From Auanema rhodensis (Eukaryota > Nematoda > Chromadorea > Rhabditida > Rhabditidae): a stretch of 64,000 bases of DNA. Of this stretch, positions 38,248 to 48,419 are shown one piece after another. Positions within the stretch are counted from its first letter, which is position 1. Every line of letters starts with the position of its first letter. The notes under the pieces are model-generated. The model saw nothing but the letters and a program-made list of their open reading frames with translations. It was not told the DNA's origin and did not search any database. A program made the position numbers and the translations under genes. Location: the NCBI GenBank assembly GCA_964057225.1, contig OZ059897.1, forward strand, positions 19,096,001 to 19,160,000, given 5' to 3'.

Positions 38248-41200
38248 GAGTTTCCATGTACACTCAACATTGCTTCCAAAAACATTTTGACAAAAATTTT
38301 TTCGAAAAATTTCAAAATAATTTAGCAAAAAGTAGATGTTTTAAGATTCCATTTTTCAAGGCAAAGACGATGGACAATGTTATTCAACGAAAAAATTAAT
38401 TCTTCAGGGTGAAAATCGAGGATATAAGTGTGAACTTATATCAGTTGATATCTCGGTGCATTTTTAAGCTAGCGCAAATCTGATAACACAGATCGACGCA
38501 GCTTAAAAATCCGCATCGAATGCACTATACTACATTGAGAAACGCTTAATAGAAAAATTAGTTATGATCGTTTGAAAAATGATGCATTAGTGTATGTTGA
38601 GTTTCCATGTACACTCAACATTGCTTCCAAAAACATTTTGACAAAAATTTTTTCGAAAAATTTCAAAATAATTTAGCGAAAAGTAGATGTTTTTAGATTC
38701 CATTTTTCAAGGCAAAGACGATGGACAATGTTATTCAACGAAAAAATTAATTCTTCAGGGTGAAAATCGAGGATATAAGTGTGAACTTATATCAGTTGAT
38801 ATCTCGGTGCATTTTTAAGCTAGCGCAAATCTGATAACACAGATCGACGCAGCTTAAAAATCCGCATCGAATGCACTATACTACATTGAGAAACGCTTGA
38901 TACAAAAATTAGTTATGATCGTTTGAAAAATGATGCATTAGTGTATGTTGAGTTTCCATGTACACTCAACATTGCTTCCAAAAACATTTTGACAAAAATT
39001 TTTTCGAAAAATTTCAAAATAATTTAGCGAAAAGTAGATGTTTTTAGATTCCATTTTTCAAGGCAAAGACGATGGACAATGTTATTCAACGAAAAAATTA
39101 ATTCTTCAGGGTGAAAATCGAGGATATAAGTGTGAACTTATATCAGTTGATATCTCGGTGCATTTTTAAGCTAGCGCAAATCTGATAACACAGATCGACG
39201 CAGCTTAAAAATCCGCATCGAATGCACTATACTACATTGAGAAACGCTTAATACAAAAATTAGTTATGATCGTTTGAAAAATGATGCATGTGTATGTTGA
39301 GTTTCCATGTACACTCAACATTGCTTCCAAAAACATTTTGACAAAAATTTTTTCGAAAAATTTCAAAATAATTTAGCAAAAAGTAGATGTTTTAAGATTC
39401 CATTTTTCAAGGCAAAGACGATGGACAATGTTATTCAACGAAAAAATTAATTCTTCAGGGTGAAAATCGAGGATATAAGTGTGAACTTATATCAGTTGAT
39501 ATCTCGGTGCATTTTTAAGCTAGCGCAAATCTGATAACACAGATCGACGCAGCTTAAAAATCCGCATCGAATGCACTATACTACATTGAGAAACGCTTAA
39601 TAGAAAAATTAGTTATGATCGTTTGAAAAATGATGCATTAGTGTATGTTGAGTTTCCATGTACACTCAACATTGCTTCCAAAAACATTTTGACAAAAATT
39701 TTTTCGAAAAATTTCAAAATAATTTAGCGAAAAGTAGATGTTTTTAGATTCCATTTTTCAAGGCAAAGACGATGGACAATGTTATTCAACGAAAAAATTA
39801 ATTCTTCAGGGTGAAAATCGAGGATATAAGTGTGAACTTATATCAGTTGATATCTCGGTGCATTTTTAAGCTAGCGCAAATCTGATAACACAGATCGACG
39901 CAGCTTAAAAATCCGCATCGAATGCACTATACTACATTGAGAAACGCTTAATACAAAAATTAGTTATGATCGTTTGAAAAATGATGCATGTGTATGTTGA
40001 GTTTCCATGTACACTCAACATTGCTTCCAAAAACATTTTGACAAAAATTTTTTCGAAAAATTTCAAAATAATTTAGCGAAAAGTAGATGTTTTTAGATTC
40101 CATTTTTCAAGGCAAAGACGATGGACAATGTTATTCAACGAAAAAATTAATTCTTCAGGGTGAAAATCGAGGATATAAGTGTGAACTTATATCAGTTGAT
40201 ATCTCGGTGCATTTTTAAGCTAGCGCAAATCTGATAACACAGATCGACGCAGCTTAAAAATCCGCATCGAATGCACTATACTACATTGAGAAACGCTTAA
40301 TACAAAAATTAGTTATGATCGTTTGAAAAATGATGCATGTGTATGTTGAGTTTCCATGTACACTCAACATTGCTTCCAAAAACATTTTGACAAAAATTTT
40401 TTCGAAAAATTTCAAAATAATTTAGCAAAAAGTAGATGTTTTAAGATTCCATTTTTCAAGGCAAAGACGATGGACAATGTTATTCAACGAAAAAATTAAT
40501 TCTTCAGGGTGAAAATCGAGGATATAAGTGTGAACTTATATCAGTTGATATCTCGGTGCATTTTTAAGCTAGCGCAAATCTGATAACACAGATCGACGCA
40601 GCTTAAAAATCCGCATCGAATGCACTATACTACATTGAGAAACGCTTAATAGAAAAATTAGTTATGATCGTTTGAAAAATGATGCATTAGTGTATGTTGA
40701 GTTTCCATGTACACTCAACATTGCTTCCAAAAACATTTTGACAAAAATTTTTTCGAAAAATTTCAAAATAATTTAGCGAAAAGTAGATGTTTTTAGATTC
40801 CATTTTTCAAGGCAAAGACGATGGACAATGTTATTCAACGAAAAAATTAATTCTTCAGGGTGAAAATCGACGATATAAGTGTGAACTTATATCAGTTGAT
40901 ATCTCGGTGCATTTTTAAGCCAGCGCAAATCTGATAACACAGATCGACGCAGCTTAAAAATCCGCATCGAATGCACTATACTACATTGAGAAAAGCTTAA
41001 TACAAAAATTAGTTATGATCGTTTGAAAAATGATGCATTAGTGTATGTTGAGTTTCCATGTACACTCAACATTGCTTCCAAAAACATTTTGACAAAAATT
41101 TTTTCGAAAATTTCAAAATAATTTAGCGAAAAGTAGATGTTTTTAGATTCCATTTTTCAAGGCAAAGACGATGGACAATGTTATTCAACGAAAAAATTAA

Positions 41201-42100
41201 TTCTTCAGGGTGAAAATCGAGGATATAAGTGTGAACTTATATCAGTTGATATCTCGGTGCATTTTTAAGCTAGCGCAAATCTGATAACACAGATCGACGC
41301 AGCTTAAAAATCCGCATCGAATGCACTATACTACATTGAGAAACGCTTAATACAAAAATTAGTTATGATCGTTTGAAAAATGATGCATTAGTGTATGTTG
41401 AGTTTCCATGTACACTCAACATTGCTTCCAAAAACATTTTGACAAAAATTTTTTCGAAAATTTCAAAATAATTTAGCGAAAAGTAGATGTTTTTAGATTC
41501 CATTTTTCAAGGCAAAGACGATGGACAATGTTATTCAACGAAAAAATTAATTCTTCAGGGTGAAAGTCGAGGATATAAGTGTGAACTTATATCAGTTGAT
41601 ATCTCGGTGCATTTTTAAGCTAGCGCAAATCTGATAACACAGATCGACGCAGCTTAAAAATCCGCATCGAATGCACTATACTACATTGAGAAACGCTTAA
41701 TACAAAAATTAGTTATGATCGTTTGAAAAATGATGCATTAGTGTATGTTGAGTTTCCATGTACACTCAACATTGCTTCCAAAAACATTTTGACAAAAATT
41801 TTTTCGAAAAATTTCAAAATAATTTAGCGAAAAGTAGATGTTTTTAGATTCCATTTTTCAAGGCAAAGACGATGGACAATGTTATTCAACGAAAAAATTA
41901 ATTCTTCAGGGTGAAAATCGAGGATATAAGTGTGAACTTATATCAGTTGATATCTCGGTGCATTTATAAGCTAGCGCAAATCTGATAACACAGATCGACG
42001 CAGCTTAAAAATCCGCATCGAATGCACTATACTACATTGAAAAACGCTTGATACAAAAATTAGTTATGATCGTTTGAAAAATGATGCATTAGTGTATGTT
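37899..42100 (+). repeat. Trimeric G-E'-G series and third copy of the G block
   Basis: G E' G occurs three times: 37899-38949, 38950-39998 and 39999-41049. Each begins with a 349-bp G carrying GCATGTG. The last G (40699) has GAGAAAAGCTTAATAC, as has 35795, and is followed by two 350-bp G monomers and one CATTTATAAGC monomer. E' G G G G at 40348-42100 therefore repeats 35444-37196. In this third copy the GAAAGTCGAGG monomer (41400) reads TTCTTCAGGG, not TTCTTTAGGG. Confidence 0.8.
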
Positions 42101-42451
42101 GAGTTTCCATGTACACTCAACATTGCTTCCAAAAACATTTTGACAAAAATTTTTTCGAAAAATTTCAAAATAATTTAGCAAAAAGTAGATGTTTTAAGAT
42201 TCCTTTTTTCAAGGCAAAAACGATGGACAATGTTATTCAACGAAAAAATTATTTCTTCAGGGTGAAAATCGAGGATATAAGTGTGAACTTATATCAGTTG
42301 ATATCTCGGTGCATTTTTAAGCTAGCGCAAATCTGATAACACAGATCGACGCAGCTTAAAAATCCGCATCGAATGCACTATACTACATTGAGAAACGCTT
42401 GATACAAAAATTAGTTATGATCGTTTGAAAAATGATGCATTAGTGTATGTT
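42101..42451 (+). repeat. Mosaic A/D monomer at the domain junction
   Basis: This single copy has the A marker GTTTTAAG, the D marker CCTTTTTTCAAGGCAAAAACG, AAATTATTTC and CCGCAT, and ends in GAGAAACGCTTGATAC, the tail found to its right in P and Q but rare in domain I. It is the last monomer with domain I body markers before N and P begin. A simple reading is a product of exchange at the junction. Confidence 0.7.
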
Positions 42452-42802
42452 GAGTTTCCATGTACACTCAACATTGCTTCCAAAAACATTTTGACAAAAA
42501 TTTTTTCGAAAAATTTCAAAATAATTTAGCAAAAAGTAGATGTTTTTAGATTCCATTTTTTAAGGCAAAGACGATGGACAATGTTATTCAACGAAAAAAT
42601 TATTTCTTCAGGGTGAAAATCGAGGATATAAGTGTGAACTTATATCAGTTGATATCTCGGTGCATTTTTAAGCTAGCGCAAATCTGATAACACAGATCGA
42701 CGCAGCTTAAAAATCCGCATCGAATGCACTATACTACATTAAGAAACGCTTGATACAAAAATTAGTTATGATCGTTTGAAAAATGATGCATTAGTGTATG
42801 TT
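42452..42802 (+). repeat. Monomer type N
   Basis: Type N has GTTTTTAG, CCATTTTTTAAGG, GATGG and AAATTATTTC with tail AAGAAACGCTTGATAC. Starts: 42452, 43154, 43505, 44207. All four look identical. The type is limited to the junction zone. Confidence 0.85.
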
Positions 42803-43153
42803 GAGTTTCCATGTACACTCAACATTGCTTCCAAAAACATTTTGACAAAAATTTTTTCGAAAAATTTCAAAATAATTTAGCAAAAAGTAGATGTTTTTAG
42901 ATTCCATTTTTCAAGGCAAAGACGATGGACAATGTTATTCAACGAAAAATATAATTCTTCAGGGTGAAAATCGAGGATATAAGTGTGAACTTATATCAGT
43001 TGATATCTCGGTGCATTTTTAAGCTAGCGCAAATCTGATAACACAGATCGACGCAGCTTAAAAATCCGCATCGAATGCACTATACTACATTGAGAAACGC
43101 TTGATACAAAAATTAGTTATGATCGTTTGAAAAATGATGCATTAGTGTATGTT
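42803..43153 (+). repeat. Monomer type P
   Basis: Type P has the H body with the private CGAAAAATATAATTC and tail GAGAAACGCTTGATAC. Starts: 42803 and 43856, identical as far as I can compare them. The change keeps the length at 351 bp. Confidence 0.85.
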
Positions 43154-44908
43154 GAGTTTCCATGTACACTCAACATTGCTTCCAAAAACATTTTGACAAA
43201 AATTTTTTCGAAAAATTTCAAAATAATTTAGCAAAAAGTAGATGTTTTTAGATTCCATTTTTTAAGGCAAAGACGATGGACAATGTTATTCAACGAAAAA
43301 ATTATTTCTTCAGGGTGAAAATCGAGGATATAAGTGTGAACTTATATCAGTTGATATCTCGGTGCATTTTTAAGCTAGCGCAAATCTGATAACACAGATC
43401 GACGCAGCTTAAAAATCCGCATCGAATGCACTATACTACATTAAGAAACGCTTGATACAAAAATTAGTTATGATCGTTTGAAAAATGATGCATTAGTGTA
43501 TGTTGAGTTTCCATGTACACTCAACATTGCTTCCAAAAACATTTTGACAAAAATTTTTTCGAAAAATTTCAAAATAATTTAGCAAAAAGTAGATGTTTTT
43601 AGATTCCATTTTTTAAGGCAAAGACGATGGACAATGTTATTCAACGAAAAAATTATTTCTTCAGGGTGAAAATCGAGGATATAAGTGTGAACTTATATCA
43701 GTTGATATCTCGGTGCATTTTTAAGCTAGCGCAAATCTGATAACACAGATCGACGCAGCTTAAAAATCCGCATCGAATGCACTATACTACATTAAGAAAC
43801 GCTTGATACAAAAATTAGTTATGATCGTTTGAAAAATGATGCATTAGTGTATGTTGAGTTTCCATGTACACTCAACATTGCTTCCAAAAACATTTTGACA
43901 AAAATTTTTTCGAAAAATTTCAAAATAATTTAGCAAAAAGTAGATGTTTTTAGATTCCATTTTTCAAGGCAAAGACGATGGACAATGTTATTCAACGAAA
44001 AATATAATTCTTCAGGGTGAAAATCGAGGATATAAGTGTGAACTTATATCAGTTGATATCTCGGTGCATTTTTAAGCTAGCGCAAATCTGATAACACAGA
44101 TCGACGCAGCTTAAAAATCCGCATCGAATGCACTATACTACATTGAGAAACGCTTGATACAAAAATTAGTTATGATCGTTTGAAAAATGATGCATTAGTG
44201 TATGTTGAGTTTCCATGTACACTCAACATTGCTTCCAAAAACATTTTGACAAAAATTTTTTCGAAAAATTTCAAAATAATTTAGCAAAAAGTAGATGTTT
44301 TTAGATTCCATTTTTTAAGGCAAAGACGATGGACAATGTTATTCAACGAAAAAATTATTTCTTCAGGGTGAAAATCGAGGATATAAGTGTGAACTTATAT
44401 CAGTTGATATCTCGGTGCATTTTTAAGCTAGCGCAAATCTGATAACACAGATCGACGCAGCTTAAAAATCCGCATCGAATGCACTATACTACATTAAGAA
44501 ACGCTTGATACAAAAATTAGTTATGATCGTTTGAAAAATGATGCATTAGTGTATGTTGAGTTTCCATGTACACTCAACATTGCTTCCAAAAACATTTTGA
44601 CAAAAATTTTTTCGAAAAATTTCAAAATAATTTAGCAAAAAGTAGATGTTTTTAGATTCCATTTTTCAAGGCAAAGACGATGGACAATGTTATTCAACGA
44701 AAAAATTAATTCTTCAGGGTGAAAATCGAGGATATAAGTGTGAACTTATATCAGTTGATATCTCGGTGCATTTTTAAGCTAGCGCAAATCTGATAACACA
44801 GATCGACGCAGCTTAAAAATCCGCATCGAATGCACTATACTACATTGAGAAACGCTTAATACAAAAATTAGTTATGATCGTTTGAAAAATGATGCATTAG
44901 TGAATGTT

Positions 44909-45259
44909 GAGTTTCCATGTACACTCAACATTGCTTCCAAAAACATTTTGACAAAAATTTTTTCGAAAAATTTCAAAATAATTTAGCAAAAAGTAGATGT
45001 TTTTAGATTCCTTTTTTCAAGGCAGAGACGATGGACAATGTTATTCAACGAAAAAATTAATTCTTCAGGGTGAAAATCGAGGATATAAGTGTGAACTTAT
45101 ATCAGTTGATATCTCGGTGCATTTTTAAGCTAGCGCAAATCTGATAACACAGATCGACGCAGCTTAAAAATCCGCATCGAATGCACTATACTACATTGAG
45201 AAACGCTTGATACAAAAATTAGTTATGATCGTTTGAAAAATGATGCATTAGTGTATGTT
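44909..45259 (+). repeat. Monomer type Q
   Basis: Type Q is marked by CCTTTTTTCAAGGCAGAGAC with AATTAATTC. Starts: 44909, 46665, 47016, 47367, 47718, 48420, 50174, 50525, 50876, 51227, 52983, 53685, 55792, 56143. Copies at 47016, 47718, 50525, 51227, 52983 and 53685 carry CATCGAGAAACGC, which creates a CpG. The copies at 52983 and 53685 also share GCATTATAC. Confidence 0.85.
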
Positions 45260-45610
45260 GAGTTTCCATGTACACTCAACATTGCTTCCAAAAACATTTT
45301 GACAAAAATTTTTTCGAAAAATTTCAAAATAATTCAGCAAAAAGTAGATGTTTTTAGATTCCATTTTTCAAGGCAAAGACGATGGACAATGTTATTCAAC
45401 GAAAAAATTATTTCTTCAGGGTGAAAATCGAGGATATAAGTGTGAACTTATATCAGTTGATATCTCGGTGCATTTTTAAGCTAGCGCAAATCTGATAACA
45501 CAGATCGACGCAGCTTAAAAATCCGCATCGAATGCACTATACTACATTGAGAAACGCTTAATACAAAAATTAGTTATGATCGTTTGAAAAATGATGCATT
45601 AGTGTATGTT
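45260..45610 (+). repeat. Monomer type R
   Basis: Type R has AATTCAGCAAAAAG, GTTTTTAG, CCATTTTTC and AAATTATTTC. Starts: 45260, 45963, 48069, 48771, 49474, 51578, 52632, 53334, 54036, 54738, 56494, 57196, 57899, 59655, 61060, 63521. The copy at 49474 lost 2 bp (CCGCATAATGCAC); 53334 and 54036 share AATCTTTTCG; 51578 has AGCAGATG; 61060 has ACTTATAAAAG and GTTATAATCG. CAG in place of TAG opens a 63-codon frame that starts in the preceding monomer. Confidence 0.85.
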
Positions 45611-45962
45611 GAGTTTCCATGTACACTCAACATTGCTTCCAAAAACATTTTGACAAAAATTTTTTCGAAAAATTTCAAAATAATTTAGCAAAAAGTAGAT
45701 GTTTTTAGATTCCTTTTTTCAAGGCAAAGACGATGGACAATGTTATTCAACGAAAAAAATTAATTCTTCAGGGTGAAAATCGGGTATATATGTGTGTACT
45801 TATATCAGTTGATATCTCGGTGCATTTTTAAGCTAGCGCAAATCTGATAACACAGATCGACGCAGCTTAAAAATCCGCATCGAATGCACTATACTACATT
45901 GAGAAACACTTGATACAAAAATTAGTTATGATCGTTTGAAAAATGATGCATTAGTGTATGTT
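45611..45962 (+). repeat. Monomer type T, 352 bp, with a patch of clustered changes
   Basis: Type T has CCTTTTTTC, GGCAAAGAC and one extra A in CGAAAAAAATTAATTC. Within 15 bp it then carries four substitutions relative to the reference unit (A172G, G174T, A180T, A186T), and ends in GAGAAACACTTGATAC. Starts: 45611, 49122, 52280, 55089, 57547, 59303, 60708, 61762, 62114, 63169. The 55089 copy has TATATGAGTGTAC. The 62114 copy has TTCAGC, so its left part is R- or U-like. Confidence 0.85.
45784..45799. other. 16-bp alternating purine-pyrimidine tract in type T
   Basis: GTATATATGTGTGTAC alternates purine and pyrimidine without a break. It is made by the four substitutions of type T and recurs in nine of ten T monomers; in 55089 one base interrupts it. 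Alternating tracts can adopt left-handed or unusual helices in vitro, but 16 bp with much TA is a weak candidate. Confidence 0.75.
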
Positions 45963-46313
45963 GAGTTTCCATGTACACTCAACATTGCTTCCAAAAACAT
46001 TTTGACAAAAATTTTTTCGAAAAATTTCAAAATAATTCAGCAAAAAGTAGATGTTTTTAGATTCCATTTTTCAAGGCAAAGACGATGGACAATGTTATTC
46101 AACGAAAAAATTATTTCTTCAGGGTGAAAATCGAGGATATAAGTGTGAACTTATATCAGTTGATATCTCGGTGCATTTTTAAGCTAGCGCAAATCTGATA
46201 ACACAGATCGACGCAGCTTAAAAATCCGCATCGAATGCACTATACTACATTGAGAAACACTTGATACAAAAATTAGTTATGATCGTTTGAAAAATGATGC
46301 ATTAGTGTATGTT

Positions 46314-46664
46314 GAGTTTCCATGTACACTCAACATTGCTTCCAAAAACATTTTGACAAAAATTTTTTCGAAAAATTTCAAAATAATTCAGCAAAAAGTA
46401 GATGTTTTTAGATTCCATTTTTCAAGGCAAAGACGATGGACAATGTTATTCAACGAAAAAATTAATTCTTCAGGGTGAAAATCGAGGATATAAGTGTGAA
46501 CTTATAAAAGTTGATATCTCGGTGCATTTTTAAGCTAGCGCAAATCTGATAACACAGATCGACGCAGCTTAAAAATCCGCATCGAATGCACTATACTACA
46601 TTGAGAAACGCTTAATACAAAAATTAGTTATGATCGTTTGAAAAATGATGCATTAGTGTATGTT
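46314..46664 (+). repeat. Monomer type U
   Basis: Type U combines AATTCAGC, CCATTTTTC, AATTAATTC and ACTTATAAAAGTTG. Starts: 46314, 49823, 55441, 56845, 62466. The 56845 copy has CCAAAATTATTTT, and the 62466 copy TTTTTTCAAAAAAATTTC, which lengthens it to 352 bp. Confidence 0.8.
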
Positions 46665-48419
46665 GAGTTTCCATGTACACTCAACATTGCTTCCAAAAAC
46701 ATTTTGACAAAAATTTTTTCGAAAAATTTCAAAATAATTTAGCAAAAAGTAGATGTTTTTAGATTCCTTTTTTCAAGGCAGAGACGATGGACAATGTTAT
46801 TCAACGAAAAAATTAATTCTTCAGGGTGAAAATCGAGGATATAAGTGTGAACTTATATCAGTTGATATCTCGGTGCATTTTTAAGCTAGCGCAAATCTGA
46901 TAACACAGATCGACGCAGCTTAAAAATCCGCATCGAATGCACTATACTACATTGAGAAACGCTTAATACAAAAATTAGTTATGATCGTTTGAAAAATGAT
47001 GCATTAGTGTATGTTGAGTTTCCATGTACACTCAACATTGCTTCCAAAAACATTTTGACAAAAATTTTTTCGAAAAATTTCAAAATAATTTAGCAAAAAG
47101 TAGATGTTTTTAGATTCCTTTTTTCAAGGCAGAGACGATGGACAATGTTATTCAACGAAAAAATTAATTCTTCAGGGTGAAAATCGAGGATATAAGTGTG
47201 AACTTATATCAGTTGATATCTCGGTGCATTTTTAAGCTAGCGCAAATCTGATAACACAGATCGACGCAGCTTAAAAATCCGCATCGAATGCACTATACTA
47301 CATCGAGAAACGCTTGATACAAAAATTAGTTATGATCGTTTGAAAAATGATGCATTAGTGTATGTTGAGTTTCCATGTACACTCAACATTGCTTCCAAAA
47401 ACATTTTGACAAAAATTTTTTCGAAAAATTTCAAAATAATTTAGCAAAAAGTAGATGTTTTTAGATTCCTTTTTTCAAGGCAGAGACGATGGACAATGTT
47501 ATTCAACGAAAAAATTAATTCTTCAGGGTGAAAATCGAGGATATAAGTGTGAACTTATATCAGTTGATATCTCGGTGCATTTTTAAGCTAGCGCAAATCT
47601 GATAACACAGATCGACGCAGCTTAAAAATCCGCATCGAATGCACTATACTACATTGAGAAACGCTTAATACAAAAATTAGTTATGATCGTTTGAAAAATG
47701 ATGCATTAGTGTATGTTGAGTTTCCATGTACACTCAACATTGCTTCCAAAAACATTTTGACAAAAATTTTTTCGAAAAATTTCAAAATAATTTAGCAAAA
47801 AGTAGATGTTTTTAGATTCCTTTTTTCAAGGCAGAGACGATGGACAATGTTATTCAACGAAAAAATTAATTCTTCAGGGTGAAAATCGAGGATATAAGTG
47901 TGAACTTATATCAGTTGATATCTCGGTGCATTTTTAAGCTAGCGCAAATCTGATAACACAGATCGACGCAGCTTAAAAATCCGCATCGAATGCACTATAC
48001 TACATCGAGAAACGCTTGATACAAAAATTAGTTATGATCGTTTGAAAAATGATGCATTAGTGTATGTTGAGTTTCCATGTACACTCAACATTGCTTCCAA
48101 AAACATTTTGACAAAAATTTTTTCGAAAAATTTCAAAATAATTCAGCAAAAAGTAGATGTTTTTAGATTCCATTTTTCAAGGCAAAGACGATGGACAATG
48201 TTATTCAACGAAAAAATTATTTCTTCAGGGTGAAAATCGAGGATATAAGTGTGAACTTATATCAGTTGATATCTCGGTGCATTTTTAAGCTAGCGCAAAT
48301 CTGATAACACAGATCGACGCAGCTTAAAAATCCGCATCGAATGCACTATACTACATTGAGAAACGCTTAATACAAAAATTAGTTATGATCGTTTGAAAAA
48401 TGATGCATTAGTGTATGTT

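Larger units (their letters stand above)
1..42100 (+). repeat. Array domain I (types A-L and S), 120 monomers
   Basis: Monomers 1-120 belong to types A, B, C, D, E, E', F, G, H, J, K, L and S. Diagnostic variants limited to this domain or its edge include the tail GAAAAACGCTTGATAC, GATAGAC in place of GATGGAC, TAGCGAAAAG, and the tail ending AATAG. None of the domain III markers (GGCAGAGAC, ACTTATAAAAG, the CGGGTATATA patch, the body combination of TTCAGC with TTTTTAG) is seen. The domain shows several levels of higher-order structure, annotated separately. Confidence 0.85.
42452..44557 (+). repeat. Higher-order repeat N-P-N, two copies of 1053 bp
   Basis: 42452-43504 and 43505-44557 are each N, P, N and look identical over their full length by eye. 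No other N or P exists in the window, so the block arose locally and recently, or is shared with array outside the window. Confidence 0.85.
42101..44908 (+). repeat. Junction zone between array domains, 8 monomers
   Basis: This zone is a mosaic A/D monomer, six monomers in the order N P N N P N, and one type H monomer (44558). Types N and P are found nowhere else in the window. H also occurs at 11935 and 34742, in domain I, and is the only left-hand type here in unmodified form. The H monomer ends in TGAATGTTGAG instead of TGTATGTTGAG, just before the first type Q monomer. Confidence 0.8.
44909..48419 (+). repeat. 10-monomer higher-order repeat, first copy (3511 bp)
   Basis: The order is Q R T R U Q Q Q Q R, where the second and fourth of the four Q copies in a row carry CATCGAG. 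It is followed directly by a second copy at 48420. Matching holds for the types and for the tails of all ten monomers. Confidence 0.85.

Noticed and set aside
45233-45424. 63-codon plus-strand open frame across junctions into R and U monomers
   Set aside because: It exists because TTTAGC became TTCAGC in those types, changing TAG to CAG. It crosses an arbitrary unit border and ends in the body. No protein family is recognised.
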